Below, one piece after another: positions 38,202 through 51,500 of a stretch of DNA of 64,000 bases. Under the pieces are notes generated by a model, which saw only the letters and a list, made by a program, of their open reading frames with translations, was not told where the DNA came from and ran no database searches. Origin of the DNA: Schizochytrium sp. CCTCC M209059 (taxonomy: Eukaryota > Sar > Bigyra > Thraustochytrida > Thraustochytriidae); NCBI GenBank assembly GCA_000818945.1, contig KN805380.1, positions 661,332-725,331 of the forward strand, in the 5' to 3' direction. Position 1 is the first letter of the stretch. Each line of letters starts with the position of its first letter. Both the position numbers and the translations under genes were made by a program.

Positions 38202-39544
38202 CGTGGCTTTGCTTGCCCCTTCGTTGCCTTTGAACCAGTCTGCGAGCTTCGCCGCCCGACTCTAGCTGGTTCAACAGCGGCTGGCAGCGGCAGCGGCGGT
38301 CTCCGCGCCGCGGCAGATAGACGGATAGAGAGACAGATTTTTAGCCGCGCTGATCTCCTAGCTCAGCGCGGACTCGGCAGTCTGGCGCAGAGCTGAGATA
38401 CGCTGAGCTGAGCTGCGCTGCGCTGCACTGCACTGAGCTGATGAGCTGATCGAGGCGGTCGTCTTCGCCCTGAATGAGACGACCACCACGACAACTTGCA
38501 CGACGACGACGACGAAGAAGAAGAAGAACACGACGATCACCGCGTTTCCTTTCTTGGCGTTGAGGCGCGGTCGCCCACAAACAAGAGGTCAGAGGCGAGC
38601 TTGGCGCACAGACCGCAGGCGGGCGAGCCAAAGCGCCCTCCCTTTTCCCCCGCTCCCTCGCCCCCTCCCTCCTCGCCGCCAGCGCCGGCCTCGCCGCGCG
38701 GTCCCTGCGAGCGAGCTCGGGTTTTGCGCGTCTCGATGGACACGTATTTATACGTATAGGCCTAGGCCTAGGTCACGGTAGTATACGTAGTACTTTACAC
38801 GACCTGTTTTGAGAAGGAGACCCCGTGTGCGTCAACCCCGTTGGGTGAGGCTCGCCTCGCCTGCTGCAGCTGCGCTCGCCCACCCGCGCGCCCGCCGGCT
38901 GGTCCTCCTGCGCGCAGGCCTCCGCAGCCGCGGCCAGTGCGGGTCTGGCTCCGCCCGCCTGTGCATCGCGAGCTCGGATGGCTGACGTTCACATTCGACG
39001 CCACGGACCGCTCACTCACGATGGAGAGGTGCGGCGCGGGGAAAGGGTTGCGGAGGTTATGCACGTTGTAGTTTCTGCGGCCGTGGGGAGGTCCAACCGT
39101 CCAATGGGTCTCTTCAGGAGACCTGGATACGGGGAAGCAGGACACTGAGTTTGAATCGAGTCGGAGTGGGCGGCGCCGCAGATTTTTGACGAGTGAGCGA
39201 GCAAGCAAGCAAGACGAAGGCGAAGTTCGAACTCGAGGAGCGGCGCGCGGGCGCCGGCGCGCTGAGGTCTGTCTGGCCTCTGCGGAAGGCACAGCCCGCC
39301 GCCCGCCGCCAGGGCCGCCCGGGCAGTCGGGACCGCCAGAGCCCGAAGACCTACTCACCCTGGCCCCCGCGTCGGTCCCGATTCGAGTCAAGTTGACACG
39401 AGTCGAGCCGGCGAGCTTGGCACGTGTGCAGCTGCAACAGCTAGTTGATCGTCGTCGACCTGGGACGAGAACGTCGCAGGAGAGCGACACGGAAATCGCG
39501 CGGTGCTGCCTCTTGCCTAGCAGGCCGAGCCGGGTCCCGCAAAG
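38202..39544. promoter_or_regulatory. Divergent promoter region, DUF1769 protein / VPS13B
   Basis: A 1.34-kb gap with no believable gene. From left: a GAGCT/GCGCT pentamer-rich stretch (38388-38455), a CGA/GAA triplet stretch (38485-38530), a strong copy of the recurring motif, TAGGCCTAGGCCTAGG (38757-38772), followed by GTAGTATACGTAGTAC (38778-38793), and an AAGC array in VPS13B sense (39195-39213). TATTTATACG at 38746-38755 is TATA-like and lies just before the palindrome. Confidence 0.5.
39195..39213 (+). repeat. AAGC tetranucleotide array upstream of VPS13B
   Basis: A short GAGC/AAGC run in the sense strand of VPS13B, 330 bases before its ATG; the same repeat type as in the leaders of the phosphotransferase and DHCR24 genes. 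Confidence 0.85.
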
Positions 39545-42500
39545 ATGCTCAGCGACTATCTCCTCGGCCCGCTGAAGCGGTATCTGACACAGACGTTGAG
39601 CACCAGCTTGTCAAAGTACATTTCCAACATCAATGTTGATACCCTCGGCGTCGGTGGCGACATCATCCTGCGTGACTTGGAGTTACGGTTAGATGTTCTC
39701 CAGGAAAGCCTCAAGATCCCGCTTGCCTTTGAGTTCTCGAGAGGTTTTATCAAAGAGCTTCGCATCCAGATTCACTGGACTAAGCTCATGTCACAGCCTA
39801 TCCATGTGAAGGTGAGCACCATTGAGATTATTTTGACTGCGCGTAGCGAGCTGCAGTTCCGCCGTCTTCAGCTCGCATACCAGCGCCACACCTCAAAGTC
39901 AGGCGCAGACTCTTCACAAGACGCCAAGGCCGCGCATGCAGCTGCTAAAACAACAGCCAAGAGCGGCAAGCTCGCCAATGGAACGCAATCGCCTGGACGT
40001 AAGTCCGGGACCAATGGTGCCGGCCCGCAGTCTCCCGCGCGTGCTTCATCAGCAACAGCAGCAGGAGGAGGCGGTGCTACTGCCGCAAACACCATGGCCG
40101 GTGCAGGGACTGATTCCAGCGAAAGCGGAGGCTGGCTGCACGACGCCATTCGAAAGATTATCGCCAATGCAACTGTAGAAATCAACGACCTGGTACTCAA
40201 GTACGAGCACGCAAATGTCGTCCTCTCTACCTCATTTCGGTCGCTGCGTGTTTCGTCCGCGGACCCGAGTCAAGGCTGGAAGGTGGCCTTTCAAGAGCCC
40301 AAGGGCGTCAATCGCAGCATTTTCAAGGCGATTGACGTGCGCGACCTCACCATTAATCTGGACCGAACTCATGGCGAAAGCTCGCGCCGTATCTCCTTGG
40401 GCGGTCTTGTAACGCCGCGCTCTCTTCGACACCGCAGCACGTCAGGATCCTCCGCCGAAGAGACTCTCCTCGGCGGCGGCAGCCCAAGGCGACGCGCGAG
40501 AGTCACAGCGACTGAGCTTCCCATTCTTCGACGTGCGAGTATTTCGGTTCGTGCCCGGGTAAGCACAGACCCGTTTGCTTCACGATACGGCGCTGCAGGT
40601 GTCAACGACGGAGATGATAACGAAGCCTTTGCTTCTCGCCGGCAAGGGCATCCTGAAGAAAACGGGATACGGGCGTCCTCTTCAGCTTCTTCACTCCAGC
40701 CTTCGTCGCATACTCACGGTCGGTCTCGTAGTTTAGAAGGCTCGCGATTCCAGTTGCCGCGCTCCTCGAGCGAAGCGTCTAGCGTTGCCAAGTTAGGCGC
40801 CTCGAATGCAAAGTCGGCAGCGGGAACCAAAGACGTCGATCTCCCAGATACAAGTGTTGATCCGTTCAAAGGAGCACCTTGTCTGTTGCCAATACTCTGC
40901 GAGGAAGACACGTCTCGCTGGCGCGCTCGCAGCTCGCAGGATGCAGAGCATCCCGAATTGGATTGGACAGTAATTTCCATCTCGGACATGCATATTCGTA
41001 AGCTTGACCTTTCTGTGAGTAACGAACAGTTTATCATGCTCGAGGAACTCATGGTCTTGCCTGAGGATGAAGATTCTGTCGATGATCCCGATGCTTCTGC
41101 TGCTGATCCGTCTGGAGAAAAGGACGATGCAGACACGACATCCCCAGCATCTCCTTCTGCTACTTCATCATCTTCATCGGACTCGTCAGACTCGCCAAGC
41201 TCGTCGGGTGCTTCATCTTCACCGCCTTCCTCCCTCGTTTCTGTGGACGAAACACAAAAGCAAGATGTCGTTCGAGAGGACATTGAGCGAGATCTCGAAG
41301 CCTCTGCGGAACAAGCGGTCGAGGAAGAAGGCGCCGTGGGCGTCGCCGTCGAACGCACAGCCGCCGAGAGCCAGGAAAGCGGCTGGGGAAGTTGGGCGTG
41401 GGGTGTCCTAGTGGGAGATGTTGAGCAAGAACTTGACGATGTCGAAGTCGAAATGCTCTATGATGCTGCAGAGACCGCAAAGCGCAGGGAAGCGGCACGC
41501 ATGCAAGCTGCACGTCTTGCGCGGGAGCGAAAAAGACTTCTTGTCGTCGCTGGAACTCGCGTAGACTCGATTAGTTTTACGTTTCTCGTTCACAAAGAAA
41601 CGCGCGACGACAACACCAAGCATACAGTTCAAGGCAACGCAAATTTGAACCAAACGAGCACGACGAGTGCATTGCTCGGCGACGATTCGGCTCTGACGAT
41701 CGACGAAGAAGGAGGAGACCGCGAAGACGGAGGAGAGTTCGTTTCTGTGCCCGTGGCCAATGTTGGCATGGTTAAAGTGCGTTTGGATCGCACTCAACAA
41801 GGGTCAGCTCTGCCGCAGCGCAGACAAAAAGTTGCAGGCACCAGGCTTGACGAGCTTTTGCGCTTCGCTGTCCAAGGTATTACATTAGAAGTCCGAAAAG
41901 TTGACGATCTCATTGAGGATCACACAAAGGCCTTTGTCGACATTTATGCAGATGTTGATCTTGTGCGAATTTGCCGCCTGGAAGCGGCAACGTCCGTATC
42001 CCATGACGTGGCGCTGTGGGGAGAATCGACAGAATTTACAAGCAACACAAACAGCGCAATCCTTGATGCAATGCCACACCCTTGGTTCTGCTGGAGTTTC
42101 TTCAATAGCGCAAACGGCATGGCAACATATCCCGAACACTGCGAAAAGGAGTGCTGTGTAGGAAGCTCTCTTTATCGACGGTCTGACAAGGCCCTCCGCT
42201 TCCACTGCCATGCACCCACAGGGCAGCTCAATCCACCGACCTCTTCCGGAAATCCAACCGTGGACGTTGACACCCCGGCACTATCCCCGGCCACGGCGCC
42301 CATCTATGTAGACGCTGCAGTAGGACCCGTGTCGTGCAGACTTGACCTTCTCTCGGTCGTGGGCATCTACGAGTTCTTTGGACTCTCTGCTGCATCCCCA
42401 GACGAACTTGGGACCCGCTCGGGGCTTCCAGAGCTCCGCAAGGGCACAGCCGGCGCTGCCTTGAAAGAACTTGCTGCAGAGTATTCAAGTTCAACCCGTC

Positions 42501-45500
42501 CACAGCAATTACAACGCGTCTCGCGACCTGTGGAAGTCCTTGCCAGCTTTCCAAAGATTGTAGGCGAACTATCAACCGTACCTCCGGGCGCGACACGAGA
42601 AGAAGCGCACTCCTGTCTCGGCGTACTCGTTCGCGACACGGTCCTTCGGTTCGGAGCCGATCTTCATCGTGCAGAGAGGGGTATCTTTGCCGTGTCAAAG
42701 GGCGCACCGACGCCTCCAGTCAGCCTTTTCCCTCCGCACGTTTTCGATCAGCTCACGCACAGGGCTACAGAGGTGAGTCGAACGGATCGAAAGACTACTG
42801 CGGCTCAGGCTAGCTTGGGCCACGTTACTGTGTTTCTGGCCGAGCGACCATCACGATTGGAACACAAACCACAGAAGATTCATCAACACATTCACAAAAA
42901 GCAAGGGTTTGATGGGGTCTCGGGCCCCGAGTCCAAGGGAGGATCTTCATATAATGCTGTTCTTGCGCAGTTTGTGCAGGCACGCGCTCTACTCACCCTG
43001 GTCGCCCCCGTCGATCGAAATGAGACCGGGCGCAAAGCGCGCGTCAGGATGGACCTGGCCCGCTTTCTTGCGCAGGCGAATCTCATGCACGTCTGTCAAG
43101 CGGTCGAGGTGGTTGGCGCTGTTCTGCGACCCATCTCTTCTGCTGCTGCGGCGCCAGTGGATCCACTTTTTCTTCAAAAAGAAGCACCACTTTTGCCAGG
43201 GGTCGCTCTAAATCTCGACACATTGCGTGCGGACGTGAGCGTCGATGGTCTTGCCAAGGGTTTGGCATCTGCAGCATTCAGTCTTGGCGGAGCTAGCCTA
43301 CAGTGCCAGGGGACCACAGTGCTGTCCATTAGGACCCCAAAGGGTAAGGCTGCAGTTGCTCTTTCCGGTCACGTCTTTGGCGAGGGCCATCCCGTGACGG
43401 CGTCTTTGCAACGAATCAAGGCTGCATCGCGTTTTCTTTCGAAAAGTGTTGTCGCGAGATTTCACGCCGAGCAACGCACGGTCGAAGCGCGCCTGGGTTT
43501 CGGCGCTACGCTGGGTGTCACCCATCTCGATGCCATTGGCGGACACGGGCTCTTGGTCTGGATCTGGCAGGCCCGCTCGCGCATTGCCGACATTCTCAAG
43601 GTTTACGTCGGCCAAGACCGCAACCGGGCAGCGGAAGAGGCCAATGTCCCGAAATTTCCCTTTCCGGACGATCGCGCAGCTCCTGTCGATTCTGGTGAAA
43701 TTGCCGTTTACAATGACATTCGAGTCCGCCCTCGTCGAAGCAGCAGCCTACTACCGTGGGTACAAGGAACGCGCGTGTTTGTGCACATTGACGCACGCGA
43801 AGGGGAGGCTTACATCACCAGTAAAGTCATGATGAAGGTTCCGGCAATAAGTCTTGTTCAGAATGGACGAGAACACAACGACTTTCGTTGGAAGGCTGGA
43901 CCGTTGGCATTGTGTGTACGAGGACATCGCGGAGGTCTTCGGCGTGTCCTCCGGGATGCTCATTTCCACGGGTCGTGTTCCTGTGCGCTGGGAGAGGCCG
44001 TGGAGCTTCGCCTCTCCATTATTTGCGATCAGTTGCAGATGGATCTGGACCCTGAACGTCTTCTTGTCCTGAGCGCTGTGCTGGATTCCCCCTTGTTCAA
44101 AAGAGGAGCACATTTACTCCAAAAGACGACCGAAGCTGACTCACCTTTCTCAAATACGCGAGACAACGGCACGCAGGGTGTCTCCAGCGCTTTGACGCGA
44201 ACTTCGATCGCGGTCGCAGCGAAGCATCCCGACGAGATGGACTGGCCACTCATTGTGCTCAATATTCAGGGTGATCTTGCTGGCGTGCACCTGAACTTAT
44301 TCCCTCATGCACGCATGGGTGGCGGACAAGCTCATGTGGGAACACCCTATCAGGTTGCTGAAAACGTTGAGTTCGTGATGGAACATTTGCATTTTAGTTT
44401 GCGCCAAGACACTTCGTCATTGGCTGTAAGAGTGACCGTGCGAGATTTATGCGCCTTTGAACGCTTGCGCTCTTCGTCTCGGCCTCCGTCCGACGAGTCG
44501 ACATCAGCTGACGACGCCACGGGCCTCTGCAGTATGCCCGCTACCGCGATCGGGGCCATTGTAGCCTTTCTCCCCGCGCACGACATTGTGTCATTGGCAA
44601 CAGCCTTTGGTGTGCCATTGTCTTCGACGCAGACGTCCCGTGCCACGCAAACGATGACAGACATGCTATCGCTGCAGCCACAAAATGAGGACGATACATT
44701 CTTTGAGGCTTTGGACCTTTCTGTTCCTATTGCCTGTTCGCCCTCGATCGACGAGGTGCCTACGAACAAACCGACTCTGCTCTCATGCGCTGTAATCAAG
44801 CCCACAAATGGCCGACTTCTTGTGGAAGGAGGTTTGCTGCCCTTAGACTTTGTGTTGCGACCGGGGCTCATTGCAGCGTTTTTGTTGCTCGCATCCCACG
44901 TTCGTGTTGTTGCAAAAGAAAAGCGCAACCGTGTCCCCCCAAAACAAGCAAAAACGGCGCACGGCGTAGAAGAGTCGCGAGGGAAGCCCAAGTGGCCCCA
45001 GGTGCAGTTGCAGCTTGGTCGCCTTCGTGCATTCATTCCATTGGGCACTTCATTTTCTCCAGCATCTCATCCATCGCACGCTCTTGTAATCGAATGCGCT
45101 ACAGTGCGTGCGTCTCAGACGCAAGATGGCGTGGGCGCCTCATGTACTCTTGGACCATTATCTGCGTCAACTTGTACAGTTGAAATTAATGCGCCGTCTC
45201 AAGATGATGTAAATGAGGAGAACTCTCTGCGGGCAGGCGCGCTCGACTCGTTCTACAGATTCGCGTATCATCGCGATGTAGCTGTCAAGGGTTCTCCTGT
45301 CATGCTTCCTTTCTCCGTCCGAATGATGATTGGCCCGAGCGGCCACCTCGAATTTGCTTGCGATGAGGTGAAAATTCAAGTTTCAGTGAATCAGATTCGC
45401 CAAGTGCAAACTTTACTGGGCGAGGTCGCTACGCTCACCAACAAGGCTCATTTAGCATTTTTGCTCAATGACTCTCTGAGCGTCCGCGAAGCAATCTTTC

Positions 45501-48500
45501 TAAACGTTCTTTTACAAGAAGAATTCGATCGTGCTGTTCTTCCGAGCGCAAAGGAGAAACCGACCGAGGAAGCAACGGCCTCAGAGGACCAGGTCATGAC
45601 GAGAGACCCTCTCGTTTCAATCTCGGCGATCGTGCCTGGTGTTGAGGTTCAACTTCTGGACGACGAGACGGCGGAGGTCGCTCGTGTATGGGTATCGGAG
45701 ATGCGTCTTTCGAGCAGCAAAGACACCATGTTCGAAATCATGGACTGGGGTCTCGATGCTGGTGGCCGTCAGAGTGTTGTTGCCCCGCCTAAAGGATCCT
45801 CACCGAGTCTGTCGGCGTCCATGCCCCAGGGAGTAAGTTCCTGTGTTGTTGAGCTTCCACGTGGATTGCTTATCAGCGCCGACGCCGGGCTCGTGCAGGC
45901 CGTAACTCGACACTTTCCTTTGGAGCCTTTTGCTGCGCAGTCGGACGAAACGATTAAGGCGTCTATCAAGTTTCATACGTTTGTCAAGGCGCGTAAACTT
46001 TTGGCGACTGCACAAACAGACGACATTCCACGCGAGGAGGTGGACGCTGGCGCACACGTTCGAATGACTCTCAAATTCGTTCTGGCGTCCTTCGACGCTC
46101 GACTTCATCTTACAGAGTCTTCATCTTCACCGGGAATTCGCCTCACTGCGGATCAGGTTTTCTTTCAGCAAGCTTTGCGTCAGACTCGTGGCGAATTTGA
46201 GGTTGTTGTAATCCGCACCTCCCTCACGGCAAGAACGACGTCGGAGAGAACCATGGTGATGATCGAGCCGACAGACCTCCGCTTCGTTGGAAGCAAGGTC
46301 CTCAGTCATAGTGCACGGATGTCGCTAGGAATCGAGACTGTTGCAGCCGAGACGTTTATTTCTCTTGAGTCTCTGGCAACGCTCATGGCTGTTGCGGAAG
46401 CATACACTCCAAAAACGAAGGGGCCAGCAGCAGCAGCAACTGCATATGTGCGCACGCGGTATCCGTCTGCCTCATCTACTGCCTCGATCGCTTTGAGCAT
46501 AGCATCATCAATGCAGGACAACCTTTACTTTTCCAAGCTTCCTACGCCGCGCACGAACGACTTTGCCAGCCTCAAGCGCATCTACGAAATGGACAATAAC
46601 ATCGAGTACGTGCATCCGGCACCGGGCCAGATTGTGCTTGGCGCGCTGGGAATGCCCGGCTCTCTTGCAGGTCCCGAGCAAATGTGGAGCGCTGCAAACC
46701 CTGTTGAAGCCACACAGGGGCTGCAGGCAGGCGGGCAGTGGAAGCGATCCTTTGCGCCTCTATCGACCTCGTCAATGTCAGATTGGGTCACATTGCGATG
46801 GCAGTACTTTGAGCCGCGAAAGCTCGAGCGCATCCGGCTTCTTAACGCGCCTCCGATTCCCCGTGGCGTTGCAGACGCCGCCATTCATCCAACCGGAGTG
46901 GAAGCAAGCGTTGTGGAGTGTCAGCTTGCATATTGGGACGCTATTCAAGGGTGCTATGTAGTCGTCGCACATTTCAACGTTCCTCTCGAGGAGGAGGCCC
47001 TTGCCTCCCCGTGGAGACGCCCTGGCGTAGAAGACTTTGTTGACGCCTTTTCTAATCTCGTAGACATGTCTATGGTGGATGATGCGACAAGAAATGACCC
47101 TGCCGAAGATTCGGACCGAGAAGGAGGATTTCTCGGCGCCCGGAAAAAGCTTCATGCGAGTACTTTCCCTCTACAGGTCCGTCGCAGCGCTGCTGCCAAA
47201 TCGTGGATCCTGCGATGGCACGCTGCCGAGACAGTGGACCGTGAAAGTCTTCCTGTGGACGATCGACTGGCTGTGTGCTCAGCACTCGTGCGCTCGTTGT
47301 GCGTCGAGAGTGCTTGCTCTGATGCCTTTTGGTATCCGATGGAAGTCCATATTTCGGCACGGCGCTTGGGTCTTGCGGTGCTGCGCCAGGCAGACCTGAA
47401 TTCCCGAAAGGAGGAAATGCTCTTCGTATTACGGGCCCGCAACTTTGGTGTGCACCTGCAACAGCGACCCAAAGAGCGCGAGAGGGTTCGCGTTAGTGCA
47501 GATCTCGATGTTCACGTGCAGGACTTTGGTCACCTCGCTCTTTTGCATTTTGCGCGGGTGCACAATTTGGCGGTGGTACATGAGAAGAGCGCTTCGTCGC
47601 GCGGTGAAAGTGTGTGGATTGACTGTCGCCACTGGCGCTGGAATATCAGTAAGCAGACGCTCCCTGCAGTTCATTTTGCCGTGCAGTCCTTTGCTCATGA
47701 CATGGAAAAGCTTCTTTTCCGGCGTGATGAGATTGCCAAAGAAGCTAACGTGCAAATGGGCTCAGGGCCTCCTACGAGCGGTAGAACTACTCCAGCAGAC
47801 AGCCAAGAACAGACCCATGGCGACGCCGGCGGCGAAGACAAGGATAACAACAAGAACGATGATGACGACGCGTCATTGCAGTACCGGATCGTCAATTCAA
47901 CAGGCCGGACAGTTTGGTTTGGGCAGTACGGGACTGCGGAGGTTATTCGAGTCGATGCAGAAAAGACGCGCTCTTATTCGTGGCGCGTCACAAGCACGCA
48001 CCTCATGCCGCATGCGAAAGATCACACGCTTGTCCGCTATGGTAGAAAAGAGTCCGAGTTTGCGAGCCTCGACGCCTCCTTGCGTGCACAAATTGAACGC
48101 GCTGCCGAATTTATCCCTCTGATGCGATTCGCGCTTTCTTCAGACCGCAGCGACGACGAACCCGGGACATGGACGCGGCCAACCTCGATCGATAACATTG
48201 GCGTGCACTTGCGAAGTCTCGTATTTGGCGGCGTGAACAAGAATGCCAAAAGTGTCTTTTTCGGCAACGAGCCGCAGAGCCGTCTCTGGGTGAGCGCACA
48301 GCGTGGGGAAAACGGTCTGCAGACGATTGTTCGGCTCTTGCCAAGCCATTTTGTCGTGAGTCGTGTTCCAGAGCCTTTGCAGATCCGCTTTGCGTCCAGC
48401 ACGCGTGAAGTTCCAGCTTGCGACGCAAAAGTCCTTCGCGAAACATTTGCTCGCGCCAAAGGGCATGACGATGGTGACGATGACGGTATGGACTCTCCGA

Positions 48501-51500
48501 TCCATGGGGTGCAGGTGGAGCGCCTGCAGCGCATGTCCTCGTCGTCCAGCGTGGCAAGCGTCGGGCCAGGACATTCGGATTCGTCATCGGGTCCTGGCGG
48601 GCAGAAATCGCATGGAACAAGGGTGTCCAAGGGCCGAAATTCGACGGAACCTCTGAAGTGGGGCGGGGATCATTCGCCCGTTGGCTATATCGACGAGAAG
48701 GAGTTCGACTTTTCCTTTGCAGGCGCAGGCACGCTACCTCTCATGTGCCCCGACGTGAATCTTTTGGCGTCAATGGACGATGCGACGCAGGAAAAGGCTG
48801 ATCGAGAAATGAGCATTCAAATCGGACGCCAAATCGACTGGTCCGCGCCGATCTCGCTTCTCAAGGTCGATGGTCGTAGTGCTCCGCAGCTCGTCGAAGT
48901 ACCTGGACCTCTCGGCGTCTCATCAATGTGGCTTTGGGTTCATGTTCGGCGTGCACATATTCGTTCCCCACAAGGCGGCCGTCTGCGTTCGTGGGTCATG
49001 GTTGAGATCTGGCCAACTGCGTATCTGTGTAACGACGCGCCGTGGCCTCTACTCTGCAAAATGCGCCCCCAGACGCGCCTCGAGCTTTTACAGTATGCTA
49101 TGGTGAAGCATGAGAAAGACTTCAGCAAAGGATATTGGCCTCTTGTCAAATCTGAGCACCAGCATAGCAATACTGAGAATTCAACTTTGGGTCAAGCGAC
49201 TCCTTCAGATGAAGGCCGAGGGGAAATTCGCGTGCAAACGGTTGAACCAAACACAATCGCCGCCCTCTTTTTGCACCCCACTCGATCTCAGGCCCTGATC
49301 TTGTCGAGTGCCGCGGGAGAAGGCAGTCGCGGCGAAGCGAGCGATAGTTTGTCCGGCTCTCCAGCGCTCCGCATCCACGAGCCGTTATTCGCAAACTGCA
49401 TTACAGCCTTTGGTGCGTCAATGTACGCAACTGGGACTCGTCTTCGCATGGTCCTGGCCCATCACGAGGCGCACCTGCGAGGCGGCAGGATTACAATGCA
49501 GGCTTCAGCTGTCTCAGGCTTTGCATCGCTTTTTATTCGCGCATCCGCTCCGATGTGCCTTCGCAATGAGTCTCGGAACAAGCTTCATTTCCGCTGCGGT
49601 GACGAGGTTGTCTCTGTCGATCAAGGCGCGAGCGTCCCTGTGGCATGGTGGCCAAAATCTTCGCTGGGCAGTATCGAGGGTGATGATTTCCAGATGATGG
49701 AGCTTTGTCTGGGACGTGAGTGCATTGGTCAGGATGAAGAAACCATTGCCTGGTCATCCCCGCTCCCGCTCGGTGATGATGACCAGCACATTGTTGCCAT
49801 TCCTGTGCTCGAGAGTGTCAAAGACGCCGAGCACGCTGCGTGGGTTTCACAATATTGGTGCGACATGTCACGCGAGGAGGACGGGCGTCTTATCGTCACC
49901 ACCAGGGACAGAATTCTGGTGCATAATCGCATGAAGGGACCGCCTGTGCGGTTGCGCGTTGAATCGCCATTTTCCGAGGCTCTCGACTTTGTTGAGATTG
50001 CCGAGAGTGAGGCGTGGTCACCCATGAGCTACTTTTGCGATGTGAGTGCTGGTACGCTTCCCGGTCTCGCGAACAAGGAGAAGGAAAAGGATGGTGTACA
50101 TACAGAGTCTGTGTCACGCTCGGATGGGTCTGACACAGCAAGGCCGGCCAGTGAGCGTCGCTCAAGTGGGTTCTCAACGTGGATTCTGAATCGTTCTCAA
50201 CGTTCTGCGTCCGCAAGTTCGGTGAGCAGTCTGCTGGGCTTGGGAAGTGGAGTCGGGGCAAGTCAGTCAGGGTCGAACGCGAACTCAGAGGCGGGCGATA
50301 GTCCCGAGCAGAAGTTACTCAGTACTGTGCTGAGGCTTAACACAACCGCAGCGCCCGGCGTTTGGACAGAGCCAATTCCAGTATCCTCTTTGGATATTGC
50401 ACAGGGCTGGAAACAGCTCGTGCAGCTGCACGTGGGGCCAACACATGTGGAGACCATCACATGCATTTGCAATGAGGTCGACGGGGTCGTCCACGTTGTC
50501 CTTCAACGCGAGACGCAGCCAGAGTGTATTGTGATGAACAAATCGGCAGATTTCCTCTCGGTTGGCTTGGGGAACGCATCGCAAAAGCACAAATGGACAA
50601 GTGGTCAAGCTCGGGGCTCATGTTGGGGACTCTATCTTGCTCCCAAGCACAGCGCGACCGTGAATTGGCTCGCACTTTCGCAGCGTGTGCGCAGGCCCTT
50701 ATTCGAAGTGATGCGGCCGAATGTTGATGACAGCACGAGCGAGTATGCTGGCAGGGAAATGGGGCCCGCTGCAGAGACGATTCTTTCGAGCGCAGCGGCC
50801 TCTCCTCAAGCGCGGGGGCGGATGAGTCCCATCGTCATGGATGGGCCAGCTGCCCAGGAGGAGAGCCTTGGCGGCGACGACGACCCCGCCAAGCTTGCGA
50901 TGCAACTTCACGTGAGTTTGGCTCGCCAACGGCTTGTGCGCGACGAGTACTTGTGCGTTATTGAAGAAGATGATCCGGCATGGCTTCGCAAACCTTCCGA
51001 GGTCTTTGAAGGTCAGCAACGGAAGGATAGGCTGTTGCTGTTTCAACGCCACAAGTTTACAAATACCGGTCTTGGATCCTGGGATGGCGTTGTTCGCGAA
51101 ATCGACACTGGAACTGCGCTAGAAATGGACGACAAGACGCAAACTGGCAAAGCTGTGCCACCAGGCAAGGTCGAAACTCGATTCTTGCAGCGCGAGACAG
51201 GTACAAGAATATTGCCATTGGAGCGCTATCGCGTAGTAATGTCACGGCCGCATGCCTGGTGGGAAATCTCCGTGCATGACGTGAAGAGTGCTCCAGCGTT
51301 GGATTTGGAAGCGGGCGCCAAGGATGCAGGGTCTCTGGGCGAGATCGAGACGACAGATGGAACTGACGTGCAGTCCTCGTCTTTCGACGATGCGGGCTCG
51401 TCGAGTTACGTGAAGACCAAGAGTTTGCAGGTCCTAGCCACGGTGTCGGATCTCGAGGTTTGCCTTTTTGATCAGTCGTTGGAGACTGTGCACTTGCGTG

